Of a stretch of 64,000 nucleotides of DNA, positions 37,957-47,223 are shown in pieces (within the stretch, counting starts at the first letter, position 1; each line of letters starts with the position of its first letter). The stretch is taken from assembly GCF_040187885.1 (NCBI RefSeq), contig NZ_JBDPLH010000004.1, positions 124,001-188,000 on the forward strand, in the 5' to 3' direction. Both the position numbers and the translations under genes were made by a program. This stretch comes from Roseateles_E cavernae. Its GTDB lineage: Bacteria; Pseudomonadota; Gammaproteobacteria; Burkholderiales; Burkholderiaceae_C. Under the pieces are notes generated by a model that searched no databases, was not told the DNA's origin, and saw only the letters and a list, made by a program, of their open reading frames with translations.

Positions 37957-38331
37957 CGAAGGCTCCGCCCGCCGGGCGGCTAGGCTCGACGGCAATCGTG
38001 TGGCAGAAACGAGCGCGCCGCAGGCGCTCTCGCAAAGAGGGCCGCGAGCAGGGCCCGTGGCGTGTTTGATCGTAGGCAGCGCGGCTTTCGCCGTCTGTCG
38101 GACGGTCGGCCCCGGCCGGTGTAGGACCAAGCGCCGTCTCGTGTCGTGACCGTCGCGCCAGCTGTGCCGGGTCTGTGTTTTTAGCCGCTGGCTGCGGCGC
38201 TGTCTGTGCGCTGGCCCACATGGCCATGCGCTATGTTCGATAGCGCACATACCAACAGGCCCCGCCTGCGTATAGTCGGTTTGGGGCCTGTCAGCGCCGG
38301 GTCCGTCCGATTGCCTTGCATGGAGTTGCCG
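37957..38331. other. 375-bp intergenic region between divergent genes
   Basis: No gene seen. It should contain the promoters of the glucan synthase pair (minus) and the Crp-like regulator (plus). Elements visible: CCGTC-TGTCG-GACGG dyad near 38091-38105, the octamer TGTAGGAC at 38120-38127 (also at 27870-27877), a dyad operator at 38228-38250, and a possible -10 box TATAGT at 38271-38276. Confidence 0.6.
38228..38250 (+). promoter_or_regulatory. Dyad operator with -10 box, upstream of Crp-like regulator
   Basis: GCGCTAT-GTTCG-ATAGCGC (38228-38246) is a perfect 7-bp dyad, and TATGTTCGATAGCGCACAT (38232-38250) matches the site at 27896-27914 at 14 of 19 positions. A TATAGT at 38271-38276 puts the centre of the site near -42 from a start about 7 bp later, the classic place for a Crp-type activator. 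Autoregulation by the adjacent gene is inferred. Confidence 0.6.
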
Positions 38332-39051
38332 ATGGCCTCAGCGCCCGATCCCCGCCACAACCGCCTGCTGGCTGCCTTGCCCGAAGCCGAGTGGTTGCGC
38401 TGGCAGCCGCTGCTCGAAGCGGTCGAGCTGCCCTTGGGCGAGGTGCTCTATGAATCCGGCGGCACCCTGAGCCATGTGTACTTTCCGACCACGGCCATCG
38501 TGTCCCTGCTCTATGTGCTGGCAGACGGTGCCTCGGCCGAGATCGCGGTGGTGGGGCATGAGGGCCTGGTCGGCATCTCGCTGTTCATGGGCGGCGGCTC
38601 GACGCCCAGCCGGGCCGTGGTGCAGAGCGCCGGCCACGGCTATCGTCTGCATTCGCAGCATATGAAGGACGAGTTCAATCGCGCCGGTCCGGTGATGCAT
38701 CTGCTGCTGCGCTACACCCAGGCCCTGATCACGCAGATGGCGCAGACCGCCGTCTGCAACCGCCACCACTCACTGGATCAGCAGCTGTGCCGCTGGCTGC
38801 TGCTGAGCCTGGACCGGCTGGACGGCAGCGAGTTGGTGATGACCCAGGAGCTGATCGCCAATATGCTGGGCGTGCGCCGCGAGGGCGTGACCGAGGGCGC
38901 GCTGAAGCTGCAGAAGGCCGGCCTGATCCGCTACGCGCGCGGCCGCATCTCGGTGCTGGACCGCGCCGGTCTGGAGTCACGCACCTGCGAGTGCTATGCG
39001 GTGGTCAAGACCGAGTACGAGCGCTTGCTGCCGCCCACGATCAGCGCCTGA
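38332..39051 (+). CDS. Crp/Fnr-family regulator
   Basis: 239 aa from ATG 38332, chosen because GGAG is six bases upstream; an ATG at 38320 is also in frame. The N-terminal cyclic-nucleotide-binding-like barrel reads LPLGEVLYESGGTLSHVYFP, then VVGHEGLVGISLFMGG. The C-terminal winged HTH reads MTQELIANMLGVRREGVTEG and LQKAGLIRYARGRISVLDRA. The usual cAMP-binding Arg-Ser pair is not evident, so it may not bind cAMP. It is preceded by a dyad operator at -42, suggesting self-activation. A second member of the family follows 77 bp later. Confidence 0.93.
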   Translation: MASAPDPRHNRLLAALPEAEWLRWQPLLEAVELPLGEVLYESGGTLSHVYFPTTAIVSLLYVLADGASAEIAVVGHEGLVGISLFMGGGSTPSRAVVQSAGHGYRLHSQHMKDEFNRAGPVMHLLLRYTQALITQMAQTAVCNRHHSLDQQLCRWLLLSLDRLDGSELVMTQELIANMLGVRREGVTEGALKLQKAGLIRYARGRISVLDRAGLESRTCECYAVVKTEYERLLPPTISA

Positions 39052-39128
39052 GGGGCGCTCGGTTCGGCAGCGTACAGACCGCAGCATGACTTCTGCACAT
39101 GCTTGGGTTTCCGCCTGCCCAGGGAGTG

Positions 39129-39824
39129 ATGCCGTTGAGCCCCGCCGAAAATCATCTGATCGCCGAGCTGCCGCGCCCGGGCCGCCTGCGTCTGCAGGCC
39201 CTGTGCGAGCCGGTCGAGCTGGTGCTGTCCGAGGTGCTGTGCGAGCAGGGCGCGCCGGCGCGTCATGTCTATTTCCCGGTCGATGGCTTCATCTCGCTGC
39301 TGACCCAGGTCGATCAGCACCCGGGGCTGGAGGTCGGCATGGTCGGGCGCGAGGGCATGCTGGGCGTGCATCTGGCCCTGGATGTGGCGATCTCGCCGCT
39401 GCGTGCCCTGGTGCAGGGGCCGGGTCTGGCCTGGCGCATCGCCGTGGCGCCGTTCCGGCGCGAGCTGGCCGACAGTCCGGCGTTGCAGCGCTGCCTGGAC
39501 CGCTATCTGTATGTGCTGATGGCCCAGCTGGCCACCGCCTCGGCCTGCCTGCGCTTTCATCAGATCGCGCCGCGGCTGGCGCGCTGGCTGCTGATGAGCC
39601 AGGACCGCGCCCATGCGGTGCGCTTTCACGTCACCCATGAGTTCCTCGCCTATATGCTGGGGGTGCGTCGGGTCGGCATCACGGTGGCGGCGGGCGTGCT
39701 GCAGCGCCAGGGCCTGATCAGCTACCGCCGCGGCGAGCTGACGGTGCTGGACAGGCCCGGCCTGGAAGCGGCCGCCTGCAGCTGCTATTTCACTGATCGG
39801 AGGTCCTATGCCGCACAGCTCTAG
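39129..39824 (+). CDS. Second Crp/Fnr-family regulator
   Basis: 231 aa if it begins at ATG 39129. The ribosome site AGGGAG is very close to that ATG, so the TTG at 39135 or the ATG at 39099 are alternatives. N-terminal effector barrel: LVLSEVLCEQGAPARHVYFP and GMVGREGMLGVHLALD. C-terminal HTH: VTHEFLAYMLGVRRVGITVA and GVLQRQGLISYRRGELTVLD. It is similar to, but clearly diverged from, the preceding regulator, so the pair looks like an old duplication. The 3' end overlaps the diguanylate cyclase gene by 17 bp, linking the two in translation. Confidence 0.9.
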   Translation: MPLSPAENHLIAELPRPGRLRLQALCEPVELVLSEVLCEQGAPARHVYFPVDGFISLLTQVDQHPGLEVGMVGREGMLGVHLALDVAISPLRALVQGPGLAWRIAVAPFRRELADSPALQRCLDRYLYVLMAQLATASACLRFHQIAPRLARWLLMSQDRAHAVRFHVTHEFLAYMLGVRRVGITVAAGVLQRQGLISYRRGELTVLDRPGLEAAACSCYFTDRRSYAAQL

Positions 39825-40707
39825 CCTTGGTTTCCAGCGACCCCGGTCTGGCCAGGTCGTGCCTGGCTCACTGCCGAGCCAGGACAGACGGGTCGCGCCG
39901 CTGCCCGACATCCGTCTGTGCGACTGGGAGCTGCTGTTCGATGCCGTCACGAGCCGGCTGCGGGCCACGGTCGGCGAGCGACTCACGATGCGCACGCTGC
40001 TGAGTGCGCCGGCCCGGGCCAGCCAGGTGCAGACCAGTGTGCTGGAATGCGCGGCCGCGCTGGATCAGCTGCACGCGACGCTGGCCCGGGAACTGGCCCG
40101 CAGCGGCGCGCTGGAGCTGCAGGTGTTTGACGCGCAGAGCGCGCTGGCCTCGGCGCGTGCCGAGCTGTCCGGCAGCAAGGACGAGGAACGCAAGGCACGC
40201 CATCTGGCCATGCACGACGGCCTGACCGGTCTGCCGAACCGGCGTTATTTCAGCGAGCGCCTGGACCATGCGCTGGCGCATCTGGAATCGCCGGACACCA
40301 CACTGGCTCTGTTCTATCTGGACCTGGATGACTTCAAGCAGATCAACGACCAGCATGGCCACGAGGTCGGTGACGAGGTGCTGAAGGTGGTGGCCCGGCG
40401 CCTGGCCCGGGTCGTGCGCAGCGAGGACATGTTCAGCCGCCTGGGTGGCGACGAGTTTGCCTGCCTGCGCATGGGGCCGGCGCTGGGCCGGCCGCAGCTG
40501 AGCGCGCTGGCCGTCAAGCTGTTCGACGCGGTCAGCGCACCGCTGAGCATCGGCCCGCTGACCTTTCAGACCAAGATCAGCGTCGGCATCGCGCGCTACC
40601 CGGGCGACGGCAGCAGCGCCGCCGCCTTGCTCAGAAGCGCCGATGCGGCGATGTATGAGGCCAAGCGCCAGCACTGCGGCCACGCCTTCTTCGATCAGGG
40701 CGGCTGA
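39808..40707 (+). CDS. Diguanylate cyclase with inhibitory site
   Basis: 299 aa. The first 130 residues have no recognised sensor domain and seem helical (ECAAALDQLHATLARELARS). The GGDEF domain covers about 132-295: HDGLTGLPNRRYF, FYLDLDDFKQINDQHGH, and the active-site GGDEF at 213-217. RSED at 204-207 lies exactly five residues before it, the RxxD inhibitory c-di-GMP site. It should therefore make c-di-GMP with product feedback. GGAGG lies before the ATG. It overlaps the Crp-like gene by 17 bp, so a regulator and a cyclase are produced together. Confidence 0.95.
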   Translation: MPHSSSLGFQRPRSGQVVPGSLPSQDRRVAPLPDIRLCDWELLFDAVTSRLRATVGERLTMRTLLSAPARASQVQTSVLECAAALDQLHATLARELARSGALELQVFDAQSALASARAELSGSKDEERKARHLAMHDGLTGLPNRRYFSERLDHALAHLESPDTTLALFYLDLDDFKQINDQHGHEVGDEVLKVVARRLARVVRSEDMFSRLGGDEFACLRMGPALGRPQLSALAVKLFDAVSAPLSIGPLTFQTKISVGIARYPGDGSSAAALLRSADAAMYEAKRQHCGHAFFDQGG

Positions 40708-40742
40708 GCCCGCGCAAGAGGCCGCCCGCGAGCTGCGCGACA

Positions 40743-41279
40743 ATGCGGCGCATGCAAGCAAGAACCCCCGATCCCGCCCGCCCCGAAGGCTTTCTGCGCG
40801 TCAGCGCCGCGCTGGCCGTCAGGCAGCATGCCCATGCGCCGCTATGGCTGGAGGTGGCCGCCCGCACCTCGCAGGAGGCGGCCGACGCGCTGGGCGTGAG
40901 CCTGGGCCAGATCGCCAAGTCGGTGGTGTTTCGCCGCAAGACGGACGAGCAGGCGGTGCTGGTGATCGCCTCGGGCGACCGGCGCGTTGACGAGAAGAAG
41001 CTCAAGGAACTGACCGGCCCGCTGGGCCGCGCCGATGCCGACTATGTGAAGGCGCGCACCGGTTTTTCCATCGGCGGCGTCTCGCCGCTGGGCTTCGCAC
41101 CCATCGAGGGGGCGGCCGCGCCGCTGCTCTTCGTCGACCAGGAGCTGTTCCGCTTCGACGTGATCTGGGCCGCCGCCGGCCATCCGAATGGCGTGTTCAA
41201 GATGACGCCGGCCGAGCTGGCGGCGCTGACCGAGGCGCCGGTGATCGATGTGGTCTTGCCCGTGCAGGAAGCGACATGA
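40743..41279 (+). CDS. YbaK/EbsC-type aminoacyl-tRNA deacylase
   Basis: 178 aa. Members clear wrongly charged tRNAs (for example Cys-tRNAPro) in the cytoplasm. Visible family features: TSQEAADALGVSLGQIAKSV, VFRRKTDEQAVLVIASGDRR, VDEKKLKELTG, GFSIGGVSPLGF, and ending with WAAAGHPNGVFKMTPAELAA. The Lys in QIAKSVVF is the conserved one. The ATG at 40743 or 40752 could be the start. The gene overlaps DUF1289 by four bases (ATGA). The amino-acid specificity is not deducible. Confidence 0.92.
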   Translation: MRRMQARTPDPARPEGFLRVSAALAVRQHAHAPLWLEVAARTSQEAADALGVSLGQIAKSVVFRRKTDEQAVLVIASGDRRVDEKKLKELTGPLGRADADYVKARTGFSIGGVSPLGFAPIEGAAAPLLFVDQELFRFDVIWAAAGHPNGVFKMTPAELAALTEAPVIDVVLPVQEAT

Positions 41280-41506
41280 ACGCCGTGCTTGTTTCCAGCG
41301 TCCCGTCACCTTGCAGCAATGTCTGCAAGATGCATGAGGCGAGCGGCTGGTGCGAGGGTTGCGCGCGCACCATTGCCGAGATCGCGGCCTGGTCCAGGGC
41401 CGACGACGCCACCCGCCTGGCCATCCTGGCCCGCCTGCCCGAGCGCCGCGCCGCGCTGATCGAGCAGGGCATCTTCACCGCAGCAGCCTCCACGGACGGC
41501 CCCTGA
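41276..41506 (+). CDS. DUF1289 small Cys-rich protein
   Basis: 76 aa. The DUF1289 pattern is clear: SPCSNVCKMHEASGWCEGCA followed by RTIAEIAAWSRADDATRLAI and LPERRA. The four Cys probably bind metal. Function is unknown. It overlaps the preceding deacylase gene by four bases and shares one base with the next gene (TGATG), so the three genes are translated together. Confidence 0.92.
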   Translation: MNAVLVSSVPSPCSNVCKMHEASGWCEGCARTIAEIAAWSRADDATRLAILARLPERRAALIEQGIFTAAASTDGP

Positions 41507-42156
41507 TGAAACACCTGACCTTTTACTTCGACCCCGTCTCGCCCTATGCGGCCCTGGCCTTCGACCGTCTGCCCGAGGCCCTGGTGGGCTGCAGCTACAC
41601 GGTCGAGTACCGGCCGGTGCTGTTCGCGGCCCTGCTGCATGCGATCGGCCAGAAAGGCCCGGCCGAGATCGAGAGCAAGCGCCAGTGGACCTTCCGCCAG
41701 GTGGCCTGGCTGGCCCACCAGCTGAACATCCCGCTGGACACGCCGGCCCAGCATCCCTTCAACCCGCTGCCGCTGCTGCGCCTGGCCTGGGCCTGCGGTG
41801 CGCAGCCGCTGGGCACACCGAATCGCCTGGTGGTCGAGAAGATCCTGCACCATGTCTGGCGCTCGGCCGGTGCCGATGCGGTCAACCCCGAGCGCCTGGC
41901 CGCGCTGACGCAAGACCTGGCCCCGGCCCGCGACCCGGGCAGCGAGGTGATCAAGGAGCAGTTGCGCCAGGCCACCGAGCAGGCGCTGAAGGCGGGTGTG
42001 TTCGGGGTGCCGACGATTGCCGTGGACGGGCGGCTGTTCTGGGGCCTGGACGCGCTGCCGATGCTGGCCGCCTATCTGAAGGGCGATCCCTGGTTTGCCA
42101 GCGGCGCCTGGGAGGCGGCCGGGGCCAAGCGCGCCGGCGTCGTGCGCCGTCACTGA
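41506..42156 (+). CDS. 2-hydroxychromene-2-carboxylate isomerase-like DsbA-fold protein
   Basis: 216 aa. The kappa-class GST/HCCA isomerase fold starts LTFYFDPVSPYAALAFDRLP, with the Ser of SPYA in the glutathione-contacting position. Later GVFGVPTIAVDGRLFWGLDA has the cis-Pro motif of the DsbA/thioredoxin fold. Homologues isomerise naphthalene-pathway chromene carboxylates, but many are of unknown substrate. No other aromatic degradation gene is nearby, so the exact reaction is open. The start ATG at 41506 shares a base with the DUF1289 stop. CAAGACCTGGCC occurs in it at 41911. Confidence 0.9.
   Translation: MKHLTFYFDPVSPYAALAFDRLPEALVGCSYTVEYRPVLFAALLHAIGQKGPAEIESKRQWTFRQVAWLAHQLNIPLDTPAQHPFNPLPLLRLAWACGAQPLGTPNRLVVEKILHHVWRSAGADAVNPERLAALTQDLAPARDPGSEVIKEQLRQATEQALKAGVFGVPTIAVDGRLFWGLDALPMLAAYLKGDPWFASGAWEAAGAKRAGVVRRH
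41911..41922 (+). repeat. Copy of dispersed 12-bp motif CAAGACCTGGCC
   Basis: Exact core in ACGCAAGACCTGGCCCCGG, codons QDLAP in the isomerase-like gene. Confidence 0.7.
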
Positions 42157-42341
42157 GCCCGCCTCGGTGCTTACCCTTCCCAGGTCTTCCATCCCACATC
42201 GAGAAATGAAAACCTAGGGTTGCAGCGGGTTTCGTCAGCCAGCGTTCAGCCTCGCGTCAGATGGCGGTCAGAGGCCGCTCCGATAGTCGCGCCATGGATC
42301 ACCGGTCGGTGGTCCTCAGCAACAGATCGGAGACAAACATC

Positions 42342-44030
42342 ATGGCAACTGCAAGCGCAGTATCGACCGCCAAGACGCCGATGACCCGGGAAGAGAAGAA
42401 GGTCATCTTCGCCTCTTCGCTGGGCACGGTGTTCGAGTGGTACGACTTCTATCTCTACGGCTCGCTGGCGGCCATCATCGCCAAGCAGTTCTTCTCGGGC
42501 CTGGATCCGCAGGCGGCCTTCATCGCCTCGCTGATGGCCTTTGCCGCCGGCTTCATCGTGCGTCCCTTCGGCGCGCTGGTGTTCGGCCGGCTGGGCGACA
42601 TGATCGGCCGCAAGTACACCTTCCTGGTGACCATCCTGATCATGGGCCTGTCGACCTTCATCGTCGGCATCCTGCCCACCTACGCCACCATCGGCGTGGC
42701 CGCCCCGGTGATCCTGGTCATCCTGCGCATGCTGCAAGGCCTGGCGCTGGGTGGTGAGTACGGCGGTGCCGCCACCTATGTGGCCGAGCATGCGCCGCAG
42801 GGCAAGCGTGGCGCCTACACCTCCTGGATCCAGACCACCGCGACCCTGGGCCTGTTCCTGTCGCTGATGGTGATCCTGGGCACCCGCACCCTGATCGGCG
42901 AGGAAGCCTTTGCCGACTGGGGCTGGCGCGTGCCCTTCATCCTCTCGGTCGTGATGCTGGCGATCAGCGTCTGGATCCGCCTGTCGATGAATGAGTCGCC
43001 GGCCTTCCAGAAGATGAAGTCCGAGGGCAAGACCTCGAAGGCGCCGCTGTCCGAGTCCTTCGGCCAGTGGAAGAACCTGAAGATCGTGCTGCTGGCGCTG
43101 TTCGGCCTGGTCGCCGGCCAGGGCGTGGTCTGGTATTCGGGCCAGTTCTATGCGCTGTTCTTCCTGACCAGCGTGCTGAAGGTGGACGGCTCGACGGCCA
43201 ATGTGATGGTGGCGGTCTCGCTGATCATCGGCACGCCCTTCTTCCTGCTGTTCGGCACGCTGTCGGACAAGATCGGCCGCAAGCCCATCATCATGGCCGG
43301 CCTGCTGCTGGCCATCGTGACCTACTTCCCGCTGTTCAAGGCGCTGACCGCCGCCGCCAACCCCGATCTGGCCCGTGCCCAGGCGACGGCCCAGATCGTC
43401 GTGACGGTGGATCCGGCCGCCTGCTCCTTCCAGGGCAGCCCGGTCGCCAAGGAAGTGGACTTCGCCAGCTCCTGCGACATCGCCAAGCGTGCGCTGGCAC
43501 AGTCGGCCGCCAGCTACGAGACGGTTGCAGGCCCGGCCGGCACCGTCGCCAGCATCAAGATCGGCGACAAGGTCGTCAGCTCGCTGAACGCCACCCGCAC
43601 CGCCGACGGCTACAGCTTCGACGACGCCAGCAAGAAGAACATCGCCGCCTTCAAGAAGGAATTGTCCGATGCGCTGAAGGCCGCCGGCTACCCGCCCAAG
43701 GCCGATCCGGCCAAGGTCAACAAGCCGCTGGTGGTGGCGATCCTGACCATTCTGGTGATCTATGTGACCATGGTCTACGGCCCGATCGCCGCGATGCTGG
43801 TCGAGATGTTCCCGACCCGCATCCGCTACACCTCGATGAGCCTGCCGTACCACATCGGCAACGGCTGGTTCGGCGGCATGCTGCCTTCGATCACCTTCGC
43901 GATGGTGGCGCAGAACGGCAATATCTATCACGGCCTCTGGTACCCGATCGTGATCGCCGGCATGAGCTTCGTCATCGGCATGATCTTCGTCAAGGAAACC
44001 AAGGACGTGGACATCTACGCCCGCGACTGA
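42342..44030 (+). CDS. MHS-family MFS transporter with large inserted loop
   Basis: 562 aa. The metabolite:H+ symporter family signature is strong: SSLGTVFEWYDFYLYGSLAA, FIVRPFGALVFGRLGDMIGR, GEYGGAATYVAEHAPQGKRG. Helices continue to about residue 330. Residues about 333-461 form an inserted hydrophilic domain with two Cys (VDPAACSFQGSP, FASSCDIAKRAL) before the last helices (PLVVAILTILVIYVTMVYGP). Start at 42342 with GGAG nine bases upstream. An in-frame ATG at 42261 is unlikely. Family substrates include proline, betaine and dicarboxylates, and this one is unknown. A strong terminator follows 21 bp later. Confidence 0.93.
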   Translation: MATASAVSTAKTPMTREEKKVIFASSLGTVFEWYDFYLYGSLAAIIAKQFFSGLDPQAAFIASLMAFAAGFIVRPFGALVFGRLGDMIGRKYTFLVTILIMGLSTFIVGILPTYATIGVAAPVILVILRMLQGLALGGEYGGAATYVAEHAPQGKRGAYTSWIQTTATLGLFLSLMVILGTRTLIGEEAFADWGWRVPFILSVVMLAISVWIRLSMNESPAFQKMKSEGKTSKAPLSESFGQWKNLKIVLLALFGLVAGQGVVWYSGQFYALFFLTSVLKVDGSTANVMVAVSLIIGTPFFLLFGTLSDKIGRKPIIMAGLLLAIVTYFPLFKALTAAANPDLARAQATAQIVVTVDPAACSFQGSPVAKEVDFASSCDIAKRALAQSAASYETVAGPAGTVASIKIGDKVVSSLNATRTADGYSFDDASKKNIAAFKKELSDALKAAGYPPKADPAKVNKPLVVAILTILVIYVTMVYGPIAAMLVEMFPTRIRYTSMSLPYHIGNGWFGGMLPSITFAMVAQNGNIYHGLWYPIVIAGMSFVIGMIFVKETKDVDIYARD

Positions 44031-44051
44031 TCTCCCTCTGACCCTAAATCG

Positions 44052-44075
44052 AGGCGGCCTGCGGGCCGCCTTTTT
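44052..44075 (+). terminator. Rho-independent terminator after the MHS transporter
   Basis: AGGCGGCC (44052-44059), loop TGCG, GGCCGCCT (44064-44071), then TTTTT ending at 44075. Stem of 8 perfect pairs, GC-rich. Confidence 0.92.
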
Positions 44076-44176
44076 CATGGCGTGATCGTGGCTTGGCTGC
44101 TCGCTGTGGCAGGGTCCGCTCAGGCTGCCGTCAGCAAGGCTGACAACAATGGAAGCCCAACTTGGAGGACTTGTTC

Positions 44177-44332
44177 ATGTGGAAAATCATTGCCGGCTTT
44201 GCCGCCTTCGCCGCGCTCGCGCTGTTCATCCTGAGCCAGGGCGGCGACATCGATCTGGGCGGTGAGAAGCACGATATCGCCGCGCATGGCGAGGCGGCGG
44301 CCGAGCCGGCCTCGGCCGCCGCTTCGCGCTGA
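44177..44332 (+). CDS. Small single-pass membrane protein
   Basis: 51 aa, no family recognised. A hydrophobic helix covers residues 4-20 (IIAGFAAFAALALFILS), then a short acidic, Ala/Gly-rich tail (GDIDLGGEKHDIAAHGEAAA). GGAGG lies eight bases before the ATG, and the reading frame ends 9 bp before the convergent kinase stop. Short length is the main weakness, but the ribosome site, membrane helix and isolated position after a terminator support it. Confidence 0.7.
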   Translation: MWKIIAGFAAFAALALFILSQGGDIDLGGEKHDIAAHGEAAAEPASAAASR

Positions 44333-44341
44333 AACGCGGGC

Positions 44342-45913
<1,572 letters not shown>

Positions 45914-46017
45914 GGCTGCAGCCCCTCGATGGGCATCAGGACGGCAAGGCCCGGACCACCGGTTGTGCCTGGAGCAGGGGCGCGCGACATGGGGCGATTA
46001 TGTGGGAAACGACGGGG

Positions 46018-46488
46018 TCAGGGCTTGCCCTGAGCGGCACAGGGCTGCAGGCCGCGCCGCGGGATCGGTGTGCTCATCACGATGGCGGTGCGGGTCTCGC
46101 CATAGGCGTTGATGCGGGCAATCAGCGCCTCCAGCTCGGCCATGCCGGGCGCGACGACCGTCATCACATAGGAGTCGGCGCCGGTCACATGGTGGCACTC
46201 CAGCACCTCGGCCATGGTCCTGAGCTTGGCCAGCAGCTTGGCCTTGGCCGGCTGGGCCGCCGTGATGCCGATGATGGCGCGCACCGCATAGCCGAGGGCC
46301 AGCGGGTCGAGCTCGGCATGGATGCCGCTGATCACACCGGCCTCCTGCAGGCGCCGCAGGCGCTCGGCGGTGGCCGGGATCGACAGGCCGGTCGCGGCCG
46401 CCAGCGTCTTCAGCGGCGCGCGGCCATCGGATTGCAAGGCCTGCAGCAGCAGCCAGGCTTTGTCATCGAGTTGCAAGGAAATACCCAT
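46018..46488 (-). CDS. Lrp/AsnC-family regulator
   Basis: 156 aa. N-terminal HTH reads LKTLAAATGLSIPATAERLR and LQEAGVISGIHAELDPLALG. The C-terminal RAM effector domain reads VLECHHVTGADSYVMTVVAP and YGETRTAIVMSTPIPRRGL. AGGT lies just before the ATG at 46488. It is divergent from a LysE-type exporter with an 87-bp AT-rich gap, the usual layout for an Lrp-type activator of an amino-acid exporter. Amino-acid effector not known. Confidence 0.94.
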   Translation of the reverse strand: MGISLQLDDKAWLLLQALQSDGRAPLKTLAAATGLSIPATAERLRRLQEAGVISGIHAELDPLALGYAVRAIIGITAAQPAKAKLLAKLRTMAEVLECHHVTGADSYVMTVVAPGMAELEALIARINAYGETRTAIVMSTPIPRRGLQPCAAQGKP

Positions 46489-46497
46489 GCTGACCTA

Positions 46498-46545
46498 AAA
46501 AATTGTCGGTGTTGCTGTGAAGCTGCCTGAATTTTCGACTTGGCC
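46498..46545. promoter_or_regulatory. AT-rich gap between Lrp-type regulator and LysE exporter
   Basis: AAAAAATTGTCGG begins at 46497, and GAATTTTCGAC lies at 46529-46539. The AT-rich pieces are about three helical turns apart, which suits an Lrp-type site. No clear consensus match; weak inference. Confidence 0.3.
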
Positions 46546-46575
46546 GCCGCCTATGCTGATCCTACAGTGCTGGGC

Positions 46576-47223
46576 ATGGACTTCACCAGCACCTTGACCC
46601 TTTTTGCCCAGGCCCTGCTGATCGGCCTGGCGATCGCCGCACCGGTCGGCCCGATCGGCCTGCTGACGATCCAGCGCAGCCTGCAGCAGGGCCCGCAGGC
46701 CGGCCTGGCCACCGGCCTGGGCGCGGCCGTGGCCGACGCGCTTTATGGCGCGGTGGGTGCCTACGGCGTCGGCGCCGTGATCACGGCGCTGGCGGCGGCA
46801 CGGCTGCCGCTGGCCCTGGGCGGCGCGGCCTTTCTGCTCTATATGGCCTGGGGCCTGTGGCGCGCGCCGGCGGCGCAGCTGAGCGCCCGGCCCGCGGTGT
46901 CGGGCCACAGCCTGTGGCGCTACTTTGCCGGCACGGTGCTGCTGACCCTGTCCAACCCGGCGACCATCTTCTCCTTCATCGCGGTGTTCGGTGCCTTGTC
47001 GGCGCGCTCGGCCTCGGCCTCGCCGGGCCTGGTGGTGCTGGGAGTGTTTGTCGGCTCGGCCCTGTGGTGGCTGGCGCTGAGTGCCGGGGTCGGGCGGCTG
47101 CGCCAGCGCTTCGATGCGCGCTGGCAGCGCTGCGTGCAGCGCAGCAGCGCCGTGGCGCTGGCCGGCTTCGCGCTGTGGCAGCTGGGTGGCCTGCTGGGCC
47201 CGGCCGGGCTCAGCGCCGGGTGA
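46576..47223 (+). CDS. LysE-family exporter
   Basis: 215 aa, with about six hydrophobic segments. LysE-family features: LIGLAIAAPVGPIGLLTIQR near the start, LATGLGAAVADALYGAVGAY, and LLTLSNPATIFSFIAVFGAL. The start is ATG 46576; an ATG at 46540 is in frame, but the shorter form matches the family start. It is divergent from the Lrp-type regulator, which likely controls it. It probably exports an amino acid. Overlaps the convergent methyltransferase gene by 14 bp. Confidence 0.92.
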   Translation: MDFTSTLTLFAQALLIGLAIAAPVGPIGLLTIQRSLQQGPQAGLATGLGAAVADALYGAVGAYGVGAVITALAAARLPLALGGAAFLLYMAWGLWRAPAAQLSARPAVSGHSLWRYFAGTVLLTLSNPATIFSFIAVFGALSARSASASPGLVVLGVFVGSALWWLALSAGVGRLRQRFDARWQRCVQRSSAVALAGFALWQLGGLLGPAGLSAG

